DNA from: SIG598 sp045538015
GTDB taxonomy: Bacteria > Bacillota > Clostridia > Oscillospirales > Acutalibacteraceae
DNA: 45,503 nucleotides
Assembly: GCA_045538015.1 (NCBI GenBank)
Contig: JAZSQO010000048.1
Coordinates: forward strand, 1-45,503
Direction: 5' to 3'
In this document: one piece after another, positions 27,684 to 36,024 of the stretch
How the letters are laid out: the number at the start of each line of letters is the position of its first letter
Numbering within the stretch: the stretch's first letter is position 1
The notes under the pieces: generated by a model
The model's database searches: none
What the model was told of the DNA's origin: nothing
Seen by the model: only the letters and a program-made list of their open reading frames with translations
Translations under genes and position numbers: made by a program

Positions 27684-28058
27684 TCAGAGGCGAAGCATTC
27701 TTATCTGCCCGCTGTGGTGAAATTCAATTATGCGGGAAAGGTCGGCGGACACCAGCCATGTGTCAAAATCCACCGCGAGCACATCGTCCATATTGGCGAT
27801 TATATTCTTGCCATCAGAGCGCACGACCGGCAGGCTTGCCTCGTTCCAGAAAATATAGAAATCACCGCTGAGATCGTCCGGCGCGGCCTCGTCGATGGTC
27901 TCATAGGCCGGGAGAGCATCCCAGTCGATGCGGTTCCATCGGGTGAAAGGTACCCGGCTTTTTACCTCGCGGATAAACTGCCGGCTGTGCTCTTCGCCGC
28001 AGACCTCCGCTTGCCCGGAGATCCTCAGAGCGGCGACGCATTCTTCAAACAGTGTCAT
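27684..28058 (-). CDS. Hypothetical protein (124 aa)
   Basis: Not recognised. A soluble, acidic protein without signal peptide or membrane segment; a run of hydrophobic and acidic residues near the middle (GDFYIFWNEASLPVV) and a later DDVLAVDFDTWLV stretch look like a small alpha/beta fold. Support for being real is a clean AAGGAG 8 bases before the ATG and normal protein composition, whereas the opposite-strand frame has neither. It lies downstream of the CotH-type gene on the same strand, separated by about 105 bases with a strong hairpin. Confidence 0.65.
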   Translation of the reverse strand: MTLFEECVAALRISGQAEVCGEEHSRQFIREVKSRVPFTRWNRIDWDALPAYETIDEAAPDDLSGDFYIFWNEASLPVVRSDGKNIIANMDDVLAVDFDTWLVSADLSRIIEFHHSGQIRMLRL

Positions 28059-28105
28059 GCTGTGTCTCCTTTTCCGCTGATTTCAGAAAAAACTCCGTTT
28101 TAATC

Positions 28106-28146
28106 AGAACCCGCCGGGACGCCTCACAAGCCCCCCGGCGGGTTCT
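28106..28146 (-). terminator. Strong hairpin after the CotH-type gene
   Basis: A perfect 13-pair GC-rich stem (28106-28118 with 28134-28146) and 15-base loop begin 18 bases past the CotH stop codon. The T tract on the minus strand is weak (GATTAAAA), so full termination is not certain. Confidence 0.55.
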
Positions 28147-28163
28147 TTCTGCCATGTATCCGG

Positions 28164-30158
28164 TTATTCCCTCTCGAACAGAGCGGTCACCGTGGCGTCG
28201 CCGGTCAGCGAATACTGCGTGACGGCTTCGCCCGATTCCGGGCCGCCCTCCCAGCCGGCAAAGACATAGCCGGGAGCGGGAATTGCGGTGAGAGTGACCG
28301 GGCATTCGGAGAAATACTGGCCGCTCCATGCTCCCTCGGAAAGATCGGGAGTGACGGTGTTGACGGTCACGGTTCCGCCGGCGGCGTTGTTGGTGTCCAC
28401 GGTCAGGGTGAAGTATTCACCAAGGCCGAGAGTGCCGGCCAGCAGGTCGGGCATATGCTTGTAGCGGCCGTTGATGAAGCGGCGGATGTTGTTGACCTCA
28501 AGGGTGAAGCGGGCGTTCAGATCGCTGTAGTTTATGACCCAGTCGGGGCCGTTGCGGGCGTACTGCTCGGGAGCGTAGGGGTCGTAGAGCAGCTTGAGCC
28601 GAGTCAGCGCCTCCACGGCGTCGGCAGGCTCAAAAGCAGTGGCGCGCAGATCCATGACCGTGTTGACAAGGTCGTTTCTGAACTGCTCGTTTCCGAGAAG
28701 ATTCTGCAGCAGCGCGCACCACATATGACCGCTTTCCAGAGCCTCGGCAAGGGTGTTGTCGGTGTAATTCTTGCCGTCGTTGTAAAGACCGGTGGAAAAT
28801 TCGGTGTCGTAGAGCATGGCGCGCCAGCGTCCGTCGGCGTACTCGTTGCCCTCGGCCGGCTCACGGACGCGCCAGATGCGCCAGTTGTTGCCGTAAAGCG
28901 GGCCGTCCTCGTTGTTGATGTACAGATTGACGGCGTAGTAGTCAAGGAGACTGCGCATATCCATCACGCTCTCCAGCCAGGCGTAGTCGGCGGGATCGGA
29001 GAAGTCTCTGGAGTATATGGCGTCCACCAGCTGGTTGAACAGCTCGATGTCAGTCTCCTCGCCCTCTTCCAGCTCGCCGTTCTTTATGAGCACGACGTTG
29101 CTCTTTTTGATGTCAAAGTTGTGCTTGATGTAGTTGTCCGAATAATCCTCGGTGATGACATAAAGACCCCAGTATTCGCCGTTGATGAACACGATGGCCG
29201 GCTCGGTGGCCTGAGTGGCAAAATCGCGGTCGGTCACCCGGGACTGGATGAAGGCGTCTCTTATCTGGGTGTAGCCGTAGTCGTTGCCGCCGTTGCGCAG
29301 AACGAAGCTCTTGTACTTGTCAAGAGGCTGACCGAAGCCGTCGGTCACAAGGCCGTCGATAAGCTCGTGCTCAAAGTAATTGTCGCCGTATTCGTCCCGG
29401 GCGGTCAGGCGGAAGCTCTTCTGATAATATCGGCGTGTGGCGGTGCCCATGATGCGGATGCCCATGTCCTGCTCGAAGGCAAAGGTGCCGTCCTCGCCGA
29501 TTATCTGCACGGTGACGGGCCGCTCCCACTCCTTGCCCTTCTGGGAGAAGTTGCCCTCGATCTCCCATGTCTCGGCGTTTTTGGCCTCGGGATCGTTTTT
29601 CAGCCATTCATCGTGAGCCTTGCCGAAGACGTAGATGCCCCGCTCGTAGTCGAAGAGGTCGGCGCTGTCCATGACGAGGGAAACGATCTTGATGTTCTTG
29701 TAGTAAAGACCGACGAGATAGGTGGCGGTGACCGTCTCGCTGCGGCGTCCCTTGCTGTCAAAGGCGGCGGCGCGGATGACGGTGCCCTTGTTGACCTTGC
29801 CCGGAGTGTGATTGGATTCGGCGGTGAACTCCGAGGCTTTGATGGCGGCCAGCATATTCTTTTCGCCGGAGCGATCCTCGACGAGCAGGCCCTCCTCGGG
29901 GAAGATATCGGAGGAAGCGGTGGGCTGGGTGCCGTCCAGGGTGTAGCGGATGGTCATGCCCTTTTTCGCGGAGGCGGTGAGGGTGAAAGGCTCGCCGTAA
30001 TGGCCCGAGGCGTGGCTGAAGGCGGGGGTATCGATGTCCTCGGAAACAACGCAGTCGGAGCCGGAGGGGACGGGAGCGGAGCCTGAGCAGCCAACGCCGG
30101 CAATCAGCCCGGCGCAGAGCACCGCGAGCATGAACGCGGCAAGCAGAAGTCGTTTCAT
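28164..30158 (-). CDS. CotH-type lipoprotein with chitobiase-like and InlB-like domains (664 aa)
   Basis: Lipoprotein signal with lipobox GVGC (C24). Next comes a CHB_HEX_C-like beta domain (about 55-150; RYTLDGTQPT is diagnostic). The CotH kinase-like domain (about 155-520) shows VRIMGTATR-like and FVLRNGGND segments, FINGEYWGLYVITEDYSD and MLYDTEFSTGLY. The C-terminus is an InlB B-repeat-like stretch (about 585-664) ending in PGYVFAGWEG and ATVTALFERE. CotH domains of Bacillus spore coats phosphorylate partner proteins; relatives in gut Clostridia are secreted and often travel with cellulosome parts, but this one has a lipid anchor and no dockerin. GGGAGG lies 5 bases before the ATG. Substrate unknown. 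Confidence 0.9.
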   Translation of the reverse strand: MKRLLLAAFMLAVLCAGLIAGVGCSGSAPVPSGSDCVVSEDIDTPAFSHASGHYGEPFTLTASAKKGMTIRYTLDGTQPTASSDIFPEEGLLVEDRSGEKNMLAAIKASEFTAESNHTPGKVNKGTVIRAAAFDSKGRRSETVTATYLVGLYYKNIKIVSLVMDSADLFDYERGIYVFGKAHDEWLKNDPEAKNAETWEIEGNFSQKGKEWERPVTVQIIGEDGTFAFEQDMGIRIMGTATRRYYQKSFRLTARDEYGDNYFEHELIDGLVTDGFGQPLDKYKSFVLRNGGNDYGYTQIRDAFIQSRVTDRDFATQATEPAIVFINGEYWGLYVITEDYSDNYIKHNFDIKKSNVVLIKNGELEEGEETDIELFNQLVDAIYSRDFSDPADYAWLESVMDMRSLLDYYAVNLYINNEDGPLYGNNWRIWRVREPAEGNEYADGRWRAMLYDTEFSTGLYNDGKNYTDNTLAEALESGHMWCALLQNLLGNEQFRNDLVNTVMDLRATAFEPADAVEALTRLKLLYDPYAPEQYARNGPDWVINYSDLNARFTLEVNNIRRFINGRYKHMPDLLAGTLGLGEYFTLTVDTNNAAGGTVTVNTVTPDLSEGAWSGQYFSECPVTLTAIPAPGYVFAGWEGGPESGEAVTQYSLTGDATVTALFERE

Positions 30159-30198
30159 AAAAACCTCCCTGAATGTATGGACAAATTTCTGTCTTTAC

Positions 30199-30227
30199 AT
30201 TATAATATACAGGCATGAAATAAGCAA
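30199..30227 (-). promoter_or_regulatory. Promoter of the CotH-type gene
   Basis: On the minus strand TTGCTT (30227-30222), 17-base spacer and TATAAT (30204-30199), about 40 bases before the start codon. Confidence 0.75.
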
Positions 30228-30283
30228 GCGTTGCATAAAATGACGAAAATGGCCGGAATGCCGCCCTGATGGCAAATTAATGC

Positions 30284-30312
30284 TTGCAAATTCCGGCGAT
30301 GTATGCTAATAT
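30284..30312 (+). promoter_or_regulatory. rplS promoter
   Basis: TTGCAA (30284-30289), 17-base spacer, TAATAT (30307-30312). It drives a leader of about 175 bases before rplS. Confidence 0.75.
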
Positions 30313-30333
30313 ACTTTAGCACATATCGCATAT

Positions 30334-30423
30334 GGGGTGCTATGCCCCTTCGTTGCCCGCTTCGGGCATCGGGTTTTGCGCCGGCCACATCGGCCGTGTC
30401 CGCAAGGACATATGGCGACAAAA
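30334..30423 (+). ncRNA. Structured rplS leader, candidate ribosomal protein L19 leader
   Basis: Two simple hairpins (30334-30348 with GGGG/CCCC; 30355-30367 with GCCCG/CGGGC) precede a junction. TTTTGCGCC (30374-30382) pairs with GGCGACAAAA (30414-30423) and encloses hairpins GGCC/GGCC (30383-30395) and GTCC/GGAC (30398-30409). L19 leaders that bind the protein and repress its own gene are known in Firmicutes. The match to that family is inferred from position and fold, not from an alignment. Confidence 0.55.
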
Positions 30424-30494
30424 GCTGATATTCCGCTGCTCTGTCCGTTGGCTGGGCAGGGTAAGAATGTCTGAAATTTTAGGAGGTAATTCCA

Positions 30495-30848
30495 ATGGCC
30501 AACAACAAGTTCCTTGAGATCATCGCCGCGGATTCCATCCGCGAAGACAAGCCCCAGTTCTCCATCGGTGACACTGTCCGCGTTTTCGTCAAGATCCGCG
30601 AGGGTGAGCGCGAGAGAATCCAGGCCTTCGAGGGCACCGTCATCGCCCGCAGAGGTCACGGCGTTTCCGAGACCTTCACCGTCCGCCGCGTTTCCTACGG
30701 CGTTGGCGTCGAGAGAGTCTTCCCCTACAACAGCCCCAACATTGACAAGGTCGAGATCATCCGTCACGGTCGTGTCCGCAGAAGCAAGCTCTATTATCTG
30801 CGTGACCGCGTTGGTAAGGCTGCCAAGGTCAAGGAGCAGCTCAGATAA
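30495..30848 (+). CDS. rplS: 50S ribosomal protein L19 (117 aa)
   Basis: Full-length bL19, located at the interface of the ribosomal subunits. The family core is plain: FSIGDTVRVFVKIREGERERIQAFEG, GVGVERVFPYNSP and GRVRRSKLYYLR (each seen as part of one continuous domain). A strong TTAGGAGG stands 7 bases before the ATG. Codon choice is strongly biased toward a few GC-rich codons, as expected for a highly expressed gene. It has its own promoter and leader, and a terminator directly follows. Confidence 0.98.
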   Translation: MANNKFLEIIAADSIREDKPQFSIGDTVRVFVKIREGERERIQAFEGTVIARRGHGVSETFTVRRVSYGVGVERVFPYNSPNIDKVEIIRHGRVRRSKLYYLRDRVGKAAKVKEQLR

Positions 30849-30867
30849 GATCATTCACTATGGCGCT

Positions 30868-30893
30868 AAGGGACGGTTTCTCGTCCCTTTTTG
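30868..30893 (+). terminator. Terminator after rplS
   Basis: Eight-pair stem AAGGGACG/CGTCCCTT (30868-30875 with 30882-30889), six-base loop and a run of T. Partial readthrough could feed the following lepB-rbgA-rnhB genes, for which no separate promoter was seen. Confidence 0.85.
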
Positions 30894-30944
30894 CTTATTT
30901 TTGCGTTTTACCGGCCAGCTGAGGCCGGTTGCGGAGGAAATGCT

Positions 30945-31601
30945 ATGAACAATTATCCGGGAACTTACAAAAACGCAAATTCCGGCAGCAATGAACCCCA
31001 GCGGCTGACCGGCTTTTCGGCCGAGATTTACGAATGGCTGGAGGCCATCGCCTTTGCTCTGGGCATTGTTGTGCTGCTGTTCACCTTTGTATTCCGCATC
31101 GTCAGCGTGTCGGGCGAATCCATGGAGGGTACCCTCCACGGTGACGACCGCGTGCTGGTGTGGAGTATGTTCTACACTCCCGAGCAGGACGACATCATAA
31201 TCATTCTGCCCGAGGACGAGGTGGAGGGCGAGACTCTGGCCGACACCATCTTCCTCAACAAGCCCCTTGTCAAGAGGATCGTGGCCACCGAAAACCAGTG
31301 GATCGAGATCCGCGAGGGCAAGGTCTATGTGGCCGACAGTCAGGAGGCTCTTGCCTCGGTGGAGCCCTTCGATTCCGGCTCTGCCACCGCCTTTGACAGC
31401 GAAACTCCCGGCGGCAGCTTCCTGCCCGAATTTACCCAGATGCAGATCCCCGAGGACTGCGCCTTTGCCATGGGCGACAACCGTGGCAACTCCACCGACA
31501 GCCGCGATGCCCGCGTTGGATTTATCGACTACGACAACATCCTGGGCGAGGTCGTGTTCCGCATCTACCCGTTCGACGACGGCTTCGGAACGGTAGATTA
31601 A
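30945..31601 (+). CDS. lepB: Type I signal peptidase (218 aa)
   Basis: Membrane-bound serine protease that removes signal peptides, including those of the surface proteins at the left of this window. One N-terminal membrane helix (about 32-50) precedes the catalytic serine in VSGESMEGTL (S59) and the general-base Lys in LVKRIVA (K110). The MGDNRGNSTDSRD box closes the fold. The ATG at 30945 is chosen because GGAGG lies 8 bases upstream; the longer frame begins within the terminator region. Placed between rplS and rbgA, the usual Firmicutes order. Confidence 0.95.
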   Translation: MNNYPGTYKNANSGSNEPQRLTGFSAEIYEWLEAIAFALGIVVLLFTFVFRIVSVSGESMEGTLHGDDRVLVWSMFYTPEQDDIIIILPEDEVEGETLADTIFLNKPLVKRIVATENQWIEIREGKVYVADSQEALASVEPFDSGSATAFDSETPGGSFLPEFTQMQIPEDCAFAMGDNRGNSTDSRDARVGFIDYDNILGEVVFRIYPFDDGFGTVD

Positions 31602-31627
31602 CCGCCGTCACAGCGTTATTTATCATC

Positions 31628-32497
31628 GTGAGTCAGAATATACAATGGTATCCCGGTCACATGACCAAGACCCGCCGCAAGATCGTTGAGAACCTCAAGC
31701 TGGTGGACGCGGTGGTGGAGGTCATTGACGCGCGCATCCCCATAAGCAGCCGCAACCCGGAGATCGACTCCATCACCGCGGGCAAGCCCCGCATCGTGCT
31801 GCTCAACAAGGCTGATTACGCCGACGCCGACGCCACCGCCAGATGGTGCGCGTATTTTTCGCGCGTCGGCGTTCTTGCTATATCCTGCGACTGCCGCACC
31901 GGCAAGGGACTCAACTCCTTCATTCCCTCGGTCAAGAAGCTGCTGGCCGACAAGATCGCCGCGTGGGCCGAAAAGGGCATGAAGGGCCACTATGTCCGGC
32001 TGATGGTGGTGGGCATCCCCAATGTGGGCAAGTCCTCCTTCATCAACCGTATGTCCGGTTCCTCCAAGGCGAGAGTGGCCGACCGTCCCGGCGTCACCCG
32101 GGGCAACCAGTGGTTCAACATCGGCAGCAGCACCGAGCTGCTGGACACTCCCCGCGGGCTGTGGGCCAAGTTTGATGATCCTCAGGTGGGCCGCTATCTT
32201 GCCTACACCGGCGCGGTCAAGGACGCCATCCTCGACCCGGAGACTCTGTGCATCGAGCTTATCGGCCTGCTCAGGGATATTTCTCCCGCGCCCTTCATGG
32301 AGCGCTACAAGCTGACCTCCATCGAAGGCATGGCGCCCGAGGAGATACTGGAGGCGGTGGCTCGCAAGCGGGGTATGCTCATTTCCGGCGGAGAAGCCGA
32401 TACCGAGCGCGCCGCCATCACCATCATTGACGAATTCCGCGGAGCCAAGCTGGGTCGTGTGACTCTTGAGCTGCCGCCCACGGAGGAAAAGCAATGA
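31628..32497 (+). CDS. rbgA: Ribosome biogenesis GTPase YlqF/RbgA (289 aa)
   Basis: Circularly permuted GTPase required for late assembly of the 50S subunit. The characteristic N-terminus WYPGHMTK is followed by motifs in permuted order: G4 NKAD (60-63), G1 GIPNVGKSS (129-137), G2 within RPGVTRG, and G3. The G3 motif, DTPG in the family, reads DTPR here (173-176, codon CGC). The GTG start has no good Shine-Dalgarno but lies 26 bases after lepB, so translation may depend on coupling. The stop overlaps the rnhB start by four bases. Confidence 0.94.
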   Translation: MSQNIQWYPGHMTKTRRKIVENLKLVDAVVEVIDARIPISSRNPEIDSITAGKPRIVLLNKADYADADATARWCAYFSRVGVLAISCDCRTGKGLNSFIPSVKKLLADKIAAWAEKGMKGHYVRLMVVGIPNVGKSSFINRMSGSSKARVADRPGVTRGNQWFNIGSSTELLDTPRGLWAKFDDPQVGRYLAYTGAVKDAILDPETLCIELIGLLRDISPAPFMERYKLTSIEGMAPEEILEAVARKRGMLISGGEADTERAAITIIDEFRGAKLGRVTLELPPTEEKQ

Positions 32498-33138
32498 GCC
32501 GCCCGAAGAAAACCGACCTTCCCGAAACCGACTGGCTGCTCTACGAGCGGACAGCCCGGGAGGAGGGCTACACCCTTGTGTGCGGTGTGGACGAGGCGGG
32601 ACGCGGCCCTCTGGCCGGCCCGGTCTTTGCCGCGGCGGTGATTCTTCCGCCCGACACCCTCATCGAGGGCGTGAACGATTCCAAAAAGCTCTCCGAAAAG
32701 AAGCGGGAGGCTCTTTTTGACGTTATCCGCGAAAAGGCGCTGGCCTACGGCATTGCCGCCGCCGACCATTCGGAGATCGACGAAATAAACATTCTCAACG
32801 CCACCTACCTTGCCATGAAGCGGGCGGTGGCCATGCTGGAGCCGTGCCCCGATCTCATCATCGTGGACGGCAACCGCCTGCCGCCGGAGCTGCCCGCCGA
32901 AGGGCGCACTCTGGTTAAGGGCGACGCGCTGTGCCACAGCATCGCCTGCGCCTCCATCCTTGCCAAGGTGTCCCGAGACCGGTTTATGCTGGCCATGGCG
33001 GAAAAATACCCGGAATATTCCTTTGAAAAGCACAAGGGCTACGGCACCGCGGTGCACATCGCCGCCCTGCGGGAGCACGGAATGTGTCCCATCCACCGCC
33101 GAAGCTTCCTGAAAAAGATCGAGGGCATACCCCAGTGA
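32494..33138 (+). CDS. rnhB: Ribonuclease HII (214 aa)
   Basis: Cleaves RNA of RNA-DNA hybrids and starts removal of ribonucleotides from DNA. Family motifs: GVDEAGRGPLAGPV with the first catalytic Asp-Glu, NDSKKLSEKKRE, IVDGN and HSIACASILAKVSRD. Start ATG overlaps the end of rbgA by four bases (ATGA), and the end overlaps the yraN GTG by four bases, so the three are translationally coupled. Confidence 0.96.
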   Translation: MSRPKKTDLPETDWLLYERTAREEGYTLVCGVDEAGRGPLAGPVFAAAVILPPDTLIEGVNDSKKLSEKKREALFDVIREKALAYGIAAADHSEIDEINILNATYLAMKRAVAMLEPCPDLIIVDGNRLPPELPAEGRTLVKGDALCHSIACASILAKVSRDRFMLAMAEKYPEYSFEKHKGYGTAVHIAALREHGMCPIHRRSFLKKIEGIPQ

Positions 33139-33509
33139 ACGCCCGGGAAAAGGGACTGCTGGGCGAAAGCGCTGCCGCTGACTATCTGAGGGGCAAGGGC
33201 TACGATATAATCGAAAGAAATTATCATTCCCGCAGCGGAGAGATCGACATCATCGCCTCCGGGCATGGATATATTGTATTTGCCGAGGTAAAGCTGAGGG
33301 CGGAAAGGGCGCTGGTCAGCGGCCTTGAGGCGGTGGACGCGCGCAAGATGCGCCGGATATACAAAACCGCCTGCAGGTGGCTGCAGGAGCATCCCTCTGA
33401 GCTTCAGCCCCGCTTCGATGTTATCCAGATAACCCGATCGGAGAGCGGCTTTGCCTTTGAGCATATTGAACACGCCTTTGGCGCGGAGGTGTGTGATGAA
33501 ATTTTTTGA
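33135..33509 (+). CDS. yraN: YraN/UPF0102 family endonuclease-like protein (124 aa)
   Basis: Small PD-(D/E)XK nuclease-fold protein of unknown exact function, usually encoded next to rnhB as here. The signature is RSGEIDIIA followed by IVFAEVKLR. The GTG at 33135 is used because it overlaps the rnhB stop (GTGA) and gives the family length; a longer upstream frame lies inside rnhB. Its end overlaps the M19 dipeptidase start by 14 bases. Confidence 0.93.
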   Translation: MNAREKGLLGESAAADYLRGKGYDIIERNYHSRSGEIDIIASGHGYIVFAEVKLRAERALVSGLEAVDARKMRRIYKTACRWLQEHPSELQPRFDVIQITRSESGFAFEHIEHAFGAEVCDEIF

Positions 33510-34434
33510 CCTGCACTGCGACACGGCCTTTGAATGTGTTACGCGGATGAACGGCAGAGACCTTGCCGCCGGCGCTCACCATCTTTCTCTGGAAAGAGGC
33601 GGCTGCTTTGAGGCATGGCATCAGGTTTTTGCCGTGTTCATGCCCGACGAGTACCGTGGCGACGCCGCTGTGGCTCACTACGAAAGAGTGCGCGATTACA
33701 TTTACCGCCAGCAGGAGCTGTTTCCCGACCGCTTCGTGCTGTGCCGGACCGCCGCAGACCTGGAGGCCGCCGAGGGGCCCGGAATGTGCGGCGCCATACT
33801 TTCCGTTGAGGGCGGCTCGGCTGTGGCCGGCTCCATTGACCGGCTCCGTTCTCTCTATGAGGACGGCGTGCGGCTGATGACCCTTACATGGAACGCTGAA
33901 AACGAGATCGGCCACGGCGTTGGCTCAACCGTGGGCGGCGGCCTATCCTCCTTCGGGCGGCAGGCGGTGGCTCTGATGAACGAGCTGGGCATGATCGTGG
34001 ATGTTTCCCATCTGTCCGACGCCGGCTTTGCCGATGTGGCTGAGCTTTCCCGGAAGCCCTTTGTGGCCTCCCACTCCTGCTCCCGCAGGCTGTGCGGACA
34101 CCGCCGCAATCTTACCGACGAGATGTTCGGAGTCATCCGGGAAAAGGGCGGCCTTGTGGGCATCAACTTCTGCCGGGAATTCCTCGAGGAGAAGGGCGAC
34201 ACCGACGCCGACGACATCCTGCACCACACCGAGCATTTTCTCGGCCTTGGAGGCGAGAGGATCGTGTGCATGGGCTCCGACTTCGACGGCACCGACATTC
34301 CCGACGGCCTGACCGGCGTTGAATCCATACCCGCGCTGTACGAGCGCTTTCTGAAAGCAAATTATCCCGAAAGTCTGGTGGAAGACATCTTCTTCGGCAA
34401 CGCCAAGCGATTCTTCTCCGCCGCTCTCGGCTGA
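33496..34434 (+). CDS. Membrane dipeptidase family M19 (312 aa)
   Basis: Zinc-dependent dipeptidase of the renal dipeptidase family. Metal and substrate residues are seen in FDLHCDT (H7, D9), SVEGG, DVSHLSDAGF, ASHSCSR and GSDFDG. No signal peptide, so cytoplasmic. GGAGG lies 6 bases before the ATG at 33496, inside the end of yraN. Bacterial homologues cleave a variety of L- and D-containing dipeptides and may serve in amino-acid or peptidoglycan peptide recycling. Confidence 0.93.
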   Translation: MKFFDLHCDTAFECVTRMNGRDLAAGAHHLSLERGGCFEAWHQVFAVFMPDEYRGDAAVAHYERVRDYIYRQQELFPDRFVLCRTAADLEAAEGPGMCGAILSVEGGSAVAGSIDRLRSLYEDGVRLMTLTWNAENEIGHGVGSTVGGGLSSFGRQAVALMNELGMIVDVSHLSDAGFADVAELSRKPFVASHSCSRRLCGHRRNLTDEMFGVIREKGGLVGINFCREFLEEKGDTDADDILHHTEHFLGLGGERIVCMGSDFDGTDIPDGLTGVESIPALYERFLKANYPESLVEDIFFGNAKRFFSAALG

Positions 34435-34454
34435 TTATAATGGAGGTTTGATTT

Positions 34455-35957
34455 ATGCAGTATACAAGCACACGCGATTCTTCCGTACGCGTTGATTCGG
34501 CCACAGCCATCGCCACCGGCATCAGCCCGGACGGCGGTCTGTACGTTCCCGTTGAGCTGCCGGTGTACGACTACGCCGACCTCACCCGGGTCATGAACGC
34601 CGGCTACTGCGAGCGCGCTGTTGACATTCTCAGCGAGTTCCTCACCGACTTTTCCAAGTCCGAGCTGCGCGAGTGCGTTACTCAGGCCTACGAGGGCAAG
34701 TTCCGCGAGGACGGCGAGATCGCTCCCGTTCACGCCCTGACCGACAAGGAATACATCCTTGAGCTGTGGCACGGCCCCACCTGCGCCTTCAAGGACATGG
34801 CGCTCCAGCTGCTGCCCCACCTGCTGCGCAAGGCTACCCTCAAGACCGGCTCCAACAAGGAAGTCATCATCCTCGTGGCCACCTCCGGCGACACCGGAAA
34901 GGCGGCTCTGGAAGGTTTCGCCGATGTTCCCGGCACCCGCATCATCGTCTTCTATCCCGACGAGGGCGTGAGCAACATCCAGAAGCTGCAGATGACCACT
35001 CAGGAAGGCGCCAATGTGGGCGTCTGCGCCGTCAAGGGCAACTTTGACGATGCCCAGACCGGCGTGAAGAAAATCTTCCTCGATCCTGCTATGAAGGAGG
35101 CTCTTGCCGCCAACGGAATGCAGTTCTCCTCCGCCAACTCCATCAACCTCGGCCGTTTGGTTCCCCAGATCGTCTATTATATTTCCGCCTATCTTGACCT
35201 GATGTGCAGCGGAAAGATGGACTACGAGGGCGAGCAGGTCAACATCGTTGTGCCCACCGGCAACTTCGGCAACATTCTGGCCGCCTTCTACGCCAAGCAG
35301 ATCGGTCTGCCGGTCAAGAAGCTCATCTGCGCTTCCAACGCCAACAATGTTTTGACCGACTTCATCCGCACCGGCGTTTACGACCGCAACCGCTCCTTCC
35401 ACACCACCATCTCTCCCTCCATGGATATCCTTATCTCCAGCAACCTCGAGCGCCTTATCTACCACCTGACCGACGGCGACAGTGTCCGGGTCAGCAAGTG
35501 GATGGCCGAGCTGGCCGCCACCGGCCGCTACGAGGTGGACGACGATGTGAAGGCCAGGCTGCAGGAGACCTTCTGGGCCGGATACTGCGACGATGCCGGA
35601 ACCAAGACCACCATCAAGGACGTCTTTGACGACTACGGCTATCTGTGCGACACTCACACCGCCGTCGGTCTGAATGTCTACAACCAGTATGTGCAGGCCA
35701 CCGGCGACACCGAGACTCCGGTCATCGTGGCCTCCACCGCCAATCCCTTCAAGTTCGCTCCCAGCGTGCTGGCCGCCATCAGCGAGGTCGATCCCAGCCG
35801 CAGCGAGTTTGACATCATCAACGAGCTGTCGGTCATGAGCAGCGCTCCCGTTCCCGAGCAGCTGGCCGACCTGCGCACCAAGGAAGTGCGCTTCGACAAG
35901 CTGTGCGACCGCGAGAAGATGAACGATGTGGTTCTGGAGATGCTTGGTCTGAAGTAA
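34455..35957 (+). CDS. thrC: Threonine synthase (500 aa)
   Basis: PLP enzyme that turns O-phosphohomoserine into threonine, the last step of the pathway. The PLP lysine is in CAFKDMAL (K113); the phosphate-binding region is TSGDTGKAAL, and the N-terminal STR motif is present. The long form (about 490-500 residues) is the class found in many Clostridia. GGAGG stands 8 bases before the ATG, and the gene follows the dipeptidase after 20 bases, making it the probable end of the lepB-thrC chain. Codon use is highly biased. Confidence 0.96.
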   Translation: MQYTSTRDSSVRVDSATAIATGISPDGGLYVPVELPVYDYADLTRVMNAGYCERAVDILSEFLTDFSKSELRECVTQAYEGKFREDGEIAPVHALTDKEYILELWHGPTCAFKDMALQLLPHLLRKATLKTGSNKEVIILVATSGDTGKAALEGFADVPGTRIIVFYPDEGVSNIQKLQMTTQEGANVGVCAVKGNFDDAQTGVKKIFLDPAMKEALAANGMQFSSANSINLGRLVPQIVYYISAYLDLMCSGKMDYEGEQVNIVVPTGNFGNILAAFYAKQIGLPVKKLICASNANNVLTDFIRTGVYDRNRSFHTTISPSMDILISSNLERLIYHLTDGDSVRVSKWMAELAATGRYEVDDDVKARLQETFWAGYCDDAGTKTTIKDVFDDYGYLCDTHTAVGLNVYNQYVQATGDTETPVIVASTANPFKFAPSVLAAISEVDPSRSEFDIINELSVMSSAPVPEQLADLRTKEVRFDKLCDREKMNDVVLEMLGLK

Positions 35958-35974
35958 TTATCATAAAAACACAC

Positions 35975-36014
35975 AACGAGGCTGCCGCGTGTTTGCGCGG
36001 CGGCCTCGTTTTAA
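35975..36014. terminator. Bidirectional terminator between thrC and dpaB
   Basis: Fifteen-pair stem (35975-35989 with 35996-36010) with T on the right and A on the left, placed between converging genes. Confidence 0.85.
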
Positions 36015-36024
36015 TATATTCCCT

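Noticed and set aside
28455..30086. 543-codon open frame opposite the CotH-type gene
   Set aside because: Antisense to a gene with signal peptide, promoter and recognisable domains; its composition is that of a mirror frame.
34362..35657. 431-codon open frame opposite thrC
   Set aside because: thrC is unambiguous and strongly codon-biased, which by itself opens the antisense frame.
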